This document shows positions 58,696 to 64,000 of a stretch of 64,000 nucleotides of DNA, one piece after another (position 1 is the stretch's first letter; every line of letters begins with the position of its first letter). Made by a program: the position numbers and the translations under genes. The notes below the pieces were generated by a model that was given only the letters and a program-made list of their open reading frames with translations, did no database searches and was not told where the DNA came from. The stretch lies in the NCBI GenBank assembly GCA_030407085.1, contig CM059582.1, positions 158,000,501-158,064,500 of the forward strand, written 5' to 3'. Source of the DNA: Trichopria drosophilae (lineage: Eukaryota; Arthropoda; Insecta; Hymenoptera; Diapriidae).

Positions 58696-59770
58696 ATTTA
58701 CCAGTACTCGAAATACACGTATTTCTACTGAGCACATGTCAGTCGCCATCTTGAAATTGGATTTTATGGGATATTGCTGCTTCCGTAAATCAAAATAGGT
58801 CATATAAAACTCTTAAAAATTTATTTTTACGAATTTACTACAAAGAAAACCTAGCAGATCCTAGATAATAGTATTTTTTTCAATTTCAAAAATTTTCAAC
58901 GTTCAGACGCCATTTTGAAACAAAAAACAAAATGAATCAAAATATATGAATGTAAAATTTTGAAATGAAAAATCTGGAACACGTTTCTAACAGGTTAGAA
59001 GGTGATCTGAAACCGGTATCATAGTTAAAAATGACTTTGAACAAAAATTTTAGCTAAAAATCACGTTTTCAGTTTTTCTGTTAAAAAAAGTGTTATACGC
59101 CATTTTTTGAAAATTCTAGTAGCGCCAATCGAAAGTGCGACCTTAAAACTAGTCCGATATAAATGTTTCCATTTTTAAGAAATTTTTATTTTACACATAA
59201 AACGATGCTGAAATCCATGTGCAAATTGTGCACATGGGACTTAAAGAATGAGTGAATAAATGAAAGAAAAACAATTAGTAAGCCTTGGTGGCTGTGTTAC
59301 CTTAAGGCTACATAGAGATACATTACATCTGATTGAGAAGTTGTATAAAAGAAGTATAATTACATTGATAATAATAGAAATTTGAGGATCGATACAAGGC
59401 TAGCATGATGGCTTCCGATACATGTGTAATTTAACAATAAGAATAATTATACCGTAATATATAACTATAAAAAAGGAGCATAACGAAATGAGAGAAAAGA
59501 AAACGAGCAGATAATCGTTGAGAAAGGGATTCGGTTATTATCTGAGTATTACTGCCTCCGACAGGAAAAATAATTTGGTCAGAAGGAAATTTTATAGTTA
59601 TTGGATAAGTTCTATTTTTAAAATTGGCAGAAGGAATGATACAATTACAAAAATAGAGCAAAGAGGGCAATTGTATACATGGAGTCCCATTTAACCACAC
59701 CAAATATCTTACGCACAGCATTTTTAGTTTTTGTCTGGACTATTCTATGTCGACCTCTATTCGAACTTTG
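58696..59770. other. Non-coding, no gene seen
   Basis: Contains CAGTCGCCATCTTGAAATTGG and GACGCCATTTTGAAAC pieces related to the repeat family above. No gene supported. Confidence 0.3.
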
Positions 59771-59773
59771 CCA

Positions 59774-59858
59774 TGACCTTGAAGGTCATATCAAAACGGA
59801 AAAACCATTTCTTGACCATGCCCGGATCCACGACCTTCAAGGTCATTCCAAGGTCAAA
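59774..59858. repeat. Cluster of TGACCTTGAAGGTCA / TCAAGGTCA sites
   Basis: TGACCTTGAAGGTCA (59774-59788) is a palindrome of two nuclear-receptor half-sites. TCAAGGTCA (59837-59845) and CCAAGGTCA (59848-59856) follow. TCAAGGTCA is the classic FTZ-F1/ERR monomer site. The same strings occur in repeats at 28604, 28710 and 56968, so this is part of a dispersed element. Confidence 0.55.
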
Positions 59859-59859
59859 G

Positions 59860-62800
59860 TTGTTTTTTAAATGCAAACCTGCATTTTTTATTGTGAATTT
59901 GGGAAAAGCGGGATATTTTGCGTCCAAAATGATAGTTTATAATATGTTACACTAACCTTCCGAAAGTAAAATGTTCTAAGTTGCTAAATGTTGTTAAATA
60001 TTGAATTTTTTCTTCGAAAGAATTCTCGTTAAAGAAGGATAATTCTATGAACAAGTTATAATTTAGAAAAATTAGCGAATAAAAAATTACTTTTATTAGA
60101 CTTTTCCACTTTTTTTGAAACCAGCAAATCTGATAAATAATGTTTCCAACAAATATATTGTAAAAAGAAAATGCACTTCTTTAACCCTACTTTAGATATT
60201 TTTAAATTTAATTTAAGTTCATATAGTTTTCGTTAATTTTATTGACACTTAGTTTTTAGCCTAAACCTTTTTGACGCTAATGTATACAAATCTCAGACAC
60301 GTTAATGCGAGACATAAAAAATAACAATAAGTGAAGAGAAAATCTAAATAAATCGTGATTTATATTAAATAACGACGTAATTGCCTTAATATCTAATATT
60401 TTCAATGTAGCATTCAAATTTTGTTTTAATATTATTAATTTTTAATATATCGAACAATGTTCAGGTAAATTGATAGTTGTTTACTTATGTTATATTAATT
60501 ATTCTGGACAGACATCTCGAATTGAATTTCGCATCAGTGCAGAATATACTGTTTTGCGCAATCTGTTAAAGATTAACTAGTGACACCAAAATATTCATAT
60601 GAATATTTGTTAGTTTATGTTTTTAATCTAGAACACGTATTTCTAACTATAAAAATGACTACTGAAAACGGAAAAAGGAGTATTCGTCGTACAGGAATGT
60701 TCTGGCTATGCGATTTATATTAATATAGCTTATCAAACAAAACCAAAGGGTTTTGCTGTTTGATTAATATGTATATATTTATAAGCTTAATAAGGCAGGC
60801 TATATATAAGCCTGTCGGCCTCTTGTATTTATACGGTTTAGTGAAGATAGCAGTATTGTATTGCCATTTCAATCTCTTATTTTCATTTGTATTTTTTTTA
60901 TTACTTCTTCTGTCATACACACAAATGCGTCGTTACTTATTTTCTACTGTGCAATAAAATCTGAAATAAAAATATATATGCATAATTTATAAAGTTTTTT
61001 TATAAGTAAATGTACACGCGGATAACCCATGCATAAAATATGTTGAAATGTTAACATGCGTGCTGAAAGGTGTATATAAATCATATAAATGTTTTTTTCA
61101 TTTATTAAAAATACGTGCATACCTGTAACGTCTAGCGACAATATCAATAATTGTATAATTGATGATTCGGACATTGTTTTTCTAGAATAGCTATTTAAAA
61201 TTTTCTAACAGTGAAATGCTTATTGCTACTGCAGTATACGTATGACTTGCACAAGATGTATACAGTCATATTATGTAGAAGTCAACAGCTTTTTTCAGTG
61301 AGTCGAAGTAGATCATCTTAAATAGAAACATAGAGAACTCCGATTTTACGTTCTCCGAGGAATTGCAGAAACAATAAGTACACAAACAAGGAAGCTATGT
61401 CGAGTTGGAAATACAATATTTCTCATGTAAACAAACCATGTAGTTTCCCCGAATTTACTTCGTCTGATCTGGAGACGAATTACAACTTCAGGCTGGGCAA
61501 TGTAACAACTTTCTAACCAAACAGTATAATCTTTTTCATATCTAGGGAATAAAAATTGAATTTTGCACACCATGGCTGATCATCGAAAGTTTATTAATAT
61601 TTTCTTCCTGATGCAATTAATAGAATTTAAAGTTACAAAATACTATTTTATGCATTCTTGTCGATGTGCAAAGATGACATTGAATAATAATTGAATTTTC
61701 TGGGAAAAAGGAATTGCGGCAGATGTTTCATCGAAAAGTTAAGTATCTTTTAAAATCTGGATGCAAAATGTACTATGTGTGTATTCGTAGCATTGATAGT
61801 TTTTCAGATTTAACTAATCGCAAAACAGAACTTACCTAAATTTAATGGTATTTTATTTTTCTATCAATTAAGGCCTAGACCTTTTTGGCTACAAAAATAA
61901 CTCTATACATTCTTCTCAACAGACGATGTTTCAGACTCTACAGAAAAGTACATCCCATTAATAATTAAAATTTAAAAATTAAATATGGTAGTTCTAATTT
62001 AGGTTAATGAAAAAGAATATATTGATATGCCGTAAAGAATACTTGTACTGACAAGTGCAGTTATTACAGGTGACCAAAAATCATATACTCGTCAGTATCT
62101 CGTTTCAGTAAATACCCGATGATAACCATGGTAGAAAGTACGACCACTTTCTGGTCTCTGTGTTGTAAGCAATGGAACTCAGCAAAACTGGCCAGAAACC
62201 AGGGAATGAGAATTCAGTATTTTCAAAAAGTGCTTCATTATTCATTTGATGAATATATAATTTTCTCTCCTAAAACATGTAATAAGAGAGGAAAGAGTGA
62301 GTACATCAGATTTTTATATATTTTTAACCAATTATACATTGTTATAAGTCATGATATGACAACGTATTTTGCATAAAAAGAAAGATCCCTATGTTATGAA
62401 GACAGGCAGACTCATGTGCGAATGAGACACTTCGAGCAATTATAATATCATAATATACTATTTACTAACCAGAATTCACAAATAAGTCTGAAAGAGTTTT
62501 CTTATTTTATGAATAGGTAAATCTCTTTTAAACTTACGTATGAGTTTAATCATTAATCATTCAAAAAACATTTGGAATAGGGTTGTTATTTTTTTGTATT
62601 ATCATGGTTGTAGTAGCAACCACGCTGTAATTCTTATTGGATTCAGATCGTTGCAAAATTCGAAACCAATTGGGTTTATTATATTATGCTGATAACAAGT
62701 ACACATTATCAGTGAAGAACACGAAGTTGGAAATTAACACTTTAAAAATTGAACACAAGAAAGAAGTGGAAAAATTAGAGTTTATGTGTATTATTTTTGT

Positions 62801-63079
62801 GGATAACAGTTCAAACTTTGAATGTATAATTTGGTATAAATAAAATATGCAGGTTAATATTTCGACATTCATTGCTCTAGAAGAGAGTAGGTATACATTA
62901 TGAACGTTATGACGGTATAAAACTATATTAACCATAAGATCTAAATTTCATTAGGTAAAACTATTCATTTTTTGGTAATAATGATATCGGAATGTCTTCT
63001 TTACCGCTGAAAACAGCAATGACTGTAATTCCATTAAAGTACTGTCACATTGCGTATTACGAATTGTTCTTTTCATTTT
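59860..63079. other. AT-rich non-coding, no gene seen
   Basis: Only short chance frames; no named repeats or RNA genes. Confidence 0.35.
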
Positions 63080-63720
63080 GTTAATTAATCTGCACACATA
63101 CGCGTATCGCGTTACAAAACTCGTTGGTTTGATGTTCTGTCGTCGAGTTTCCGCAAAAGTATCTCGCTACCGTTAATTAAGCTAAATTGATGAAATTCAA
63201 ATCACGAGGGCGTCAGTAGGCGTATGACGCTTCGAATTAGGAGGACAGAATGAAAGTAGCGTATCCACTAACATAACCTCGATTCTATCGCAGGAAGGGT
63301 CGATATTATCGCATCAGCGCCTGTCGTCGCGATGCGGTAGAAATATTCCTGGTTCGCTGTTGCTTTTATCGTAAAACTAGCTACGCTACTGTTACAAATG
63401 CGATTAGTGTAAAATGATGGAGCAGAACCGTTCTAGGGTGGGAGGAGAAAGAAAGATAAAAGGAACAAAGAGGTAGCTCAGTGGGAAAGTACAGAAACGA
63501 TGTTGGAGGAACGGAGAAAGAATCATCCGAAGAAGGATAAGTAAACTCTTAAGAAAGTGTGAGACTGAAAAGGAGAGAAAGAGGGAAAACGATGAGAAAC
63601 AGTTTAAGAATGAGAGAGTTGGTGAAGGTACAGAAGGGTAAAGGGAAGGGGGTGGTGGAGAAAGTAAGAAAAGCGAAAGATAAGACTATGACTCCAAGTA
63701 GAACCGAGAAGCAGGAAACT
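63080..63720. promoter_or_regulatory. CpG-richer island followed by a purine-rich strand
   Basis: 63080-63420 is CpG-rich and unique-looking, with a TTAATTAAG homeodomain-like core near 63172. 63420-63720 is strongly purine-biased on the plus strand (runs of AGAAAG, GGAGAAAG, GGGAAGGGGG). A regulatory role, or an untranslated exon near the window edge, is possible. No frame supports a protein. Confidence 0.25.
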
Positions 63721-64000
63721 AAAAGTTTGTTCTGATATCAGTTTCCGCGCGAGGAAAGTAGGCACTCGGCGCTCTTAGCTCTTCTGGCTGCACAACCCAG
63801 AAAACGGCCTGAAGTTTGGTATAAGTTATTTTATTAAATCCACGCACTCTGGTGGTATTGAGTCTTACAAGGCAGATCGGACCATTCGAATTCAAAAAGA
63901 GCGGACGTGATGAATTTTTCTGCTTCATTTGTGAATCCCTATTGGTCTTAATGAACAGCAATCGATTTCAAATGGACCTAGATAACTATAATGTGGTTGT

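Noticed and set aside
63468..63500. tRNA gene suggested by GGTAGCTCAGTGGGAAAG
   Set aside because: No B box or acceptor pairing follows; it is within a purine-rich stretch.

Overview
The window is AT-rich eukaryotic DNA, most likely from an insect. The evidence is an animal-type Ty3/Gypsy retroelement, hundreds of bases of non-coding DNA between any coding signals, many small inverted-repeat transposons, tRNA-related repeats and tetranucleotide-bearing Helitron-like repeats. A hymenopteran is a reasonable guess but not proven. No complete host gene can be supported; the DNA outside transposons reads as intergenic or long-intron sequence.

Layout. 1-204 and 8800-8900 are the two halves of an older foldback repeat, interrupted by a complete LTR retrotransposon (209-8795, minus strand). 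That element has two LTRs that differ, on reading, only in a CT microsatellite, a perfect 4-bp target duplication AACT, intact gag and pol frames, a candidate primer-binding site, a polypurine tract, a bidirectional-looking TATA palindrome, and a textbook -1 frameshift cassette (TTTAAAC, 8-nt spacer, 10-bp stem-loop) joining gag to pol. There is no env.

From 8800 to 64000 the sequence is a mosaic. (1) At least nine foldback or long-inverted-repeat elements (8900-9096, 11272-11774, 26310-27431, 42596-43229, 45856-46333, 46659-46759, 53357-54310, 56745-57110, 58141-58695). (2) Two solo LTRs of one family (34959-35393, 50585-51020) with 5-bp target duplications. (3) Copies of a Helitron-derived (HINE/DINE-like) repeat with end hairpins and a GTCC-type microsatellite (33236-34167, 39545-40366, fragment 44962-45090). 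(4) A ~120-bp tandem/dispersed repeat carrying an ATGGCGGATCCAATATGG core. (5) A dispersed palindrome family with a GTAAAAT/ATTTTAC core. (6) tRNA-like SINE relics (30969-31760, 41130-41190). (7) Decayed transposon ORFs (21315-21923, 38350-38812).

Between them lie several islands of higher GC and CpG (10740-10960, 12597-13100, 19240-19760, 29290-30240, 37380-37640, 43480-43800, 48560-48850, 57420-57690, 63080-63720) that look unlike the AT-rich repeat background. Three of these contain open segments bounded by plausible splice signals on the plus strand and are listed as weak exon candidates; the others could be regulatory. Every exon call here is tentative.
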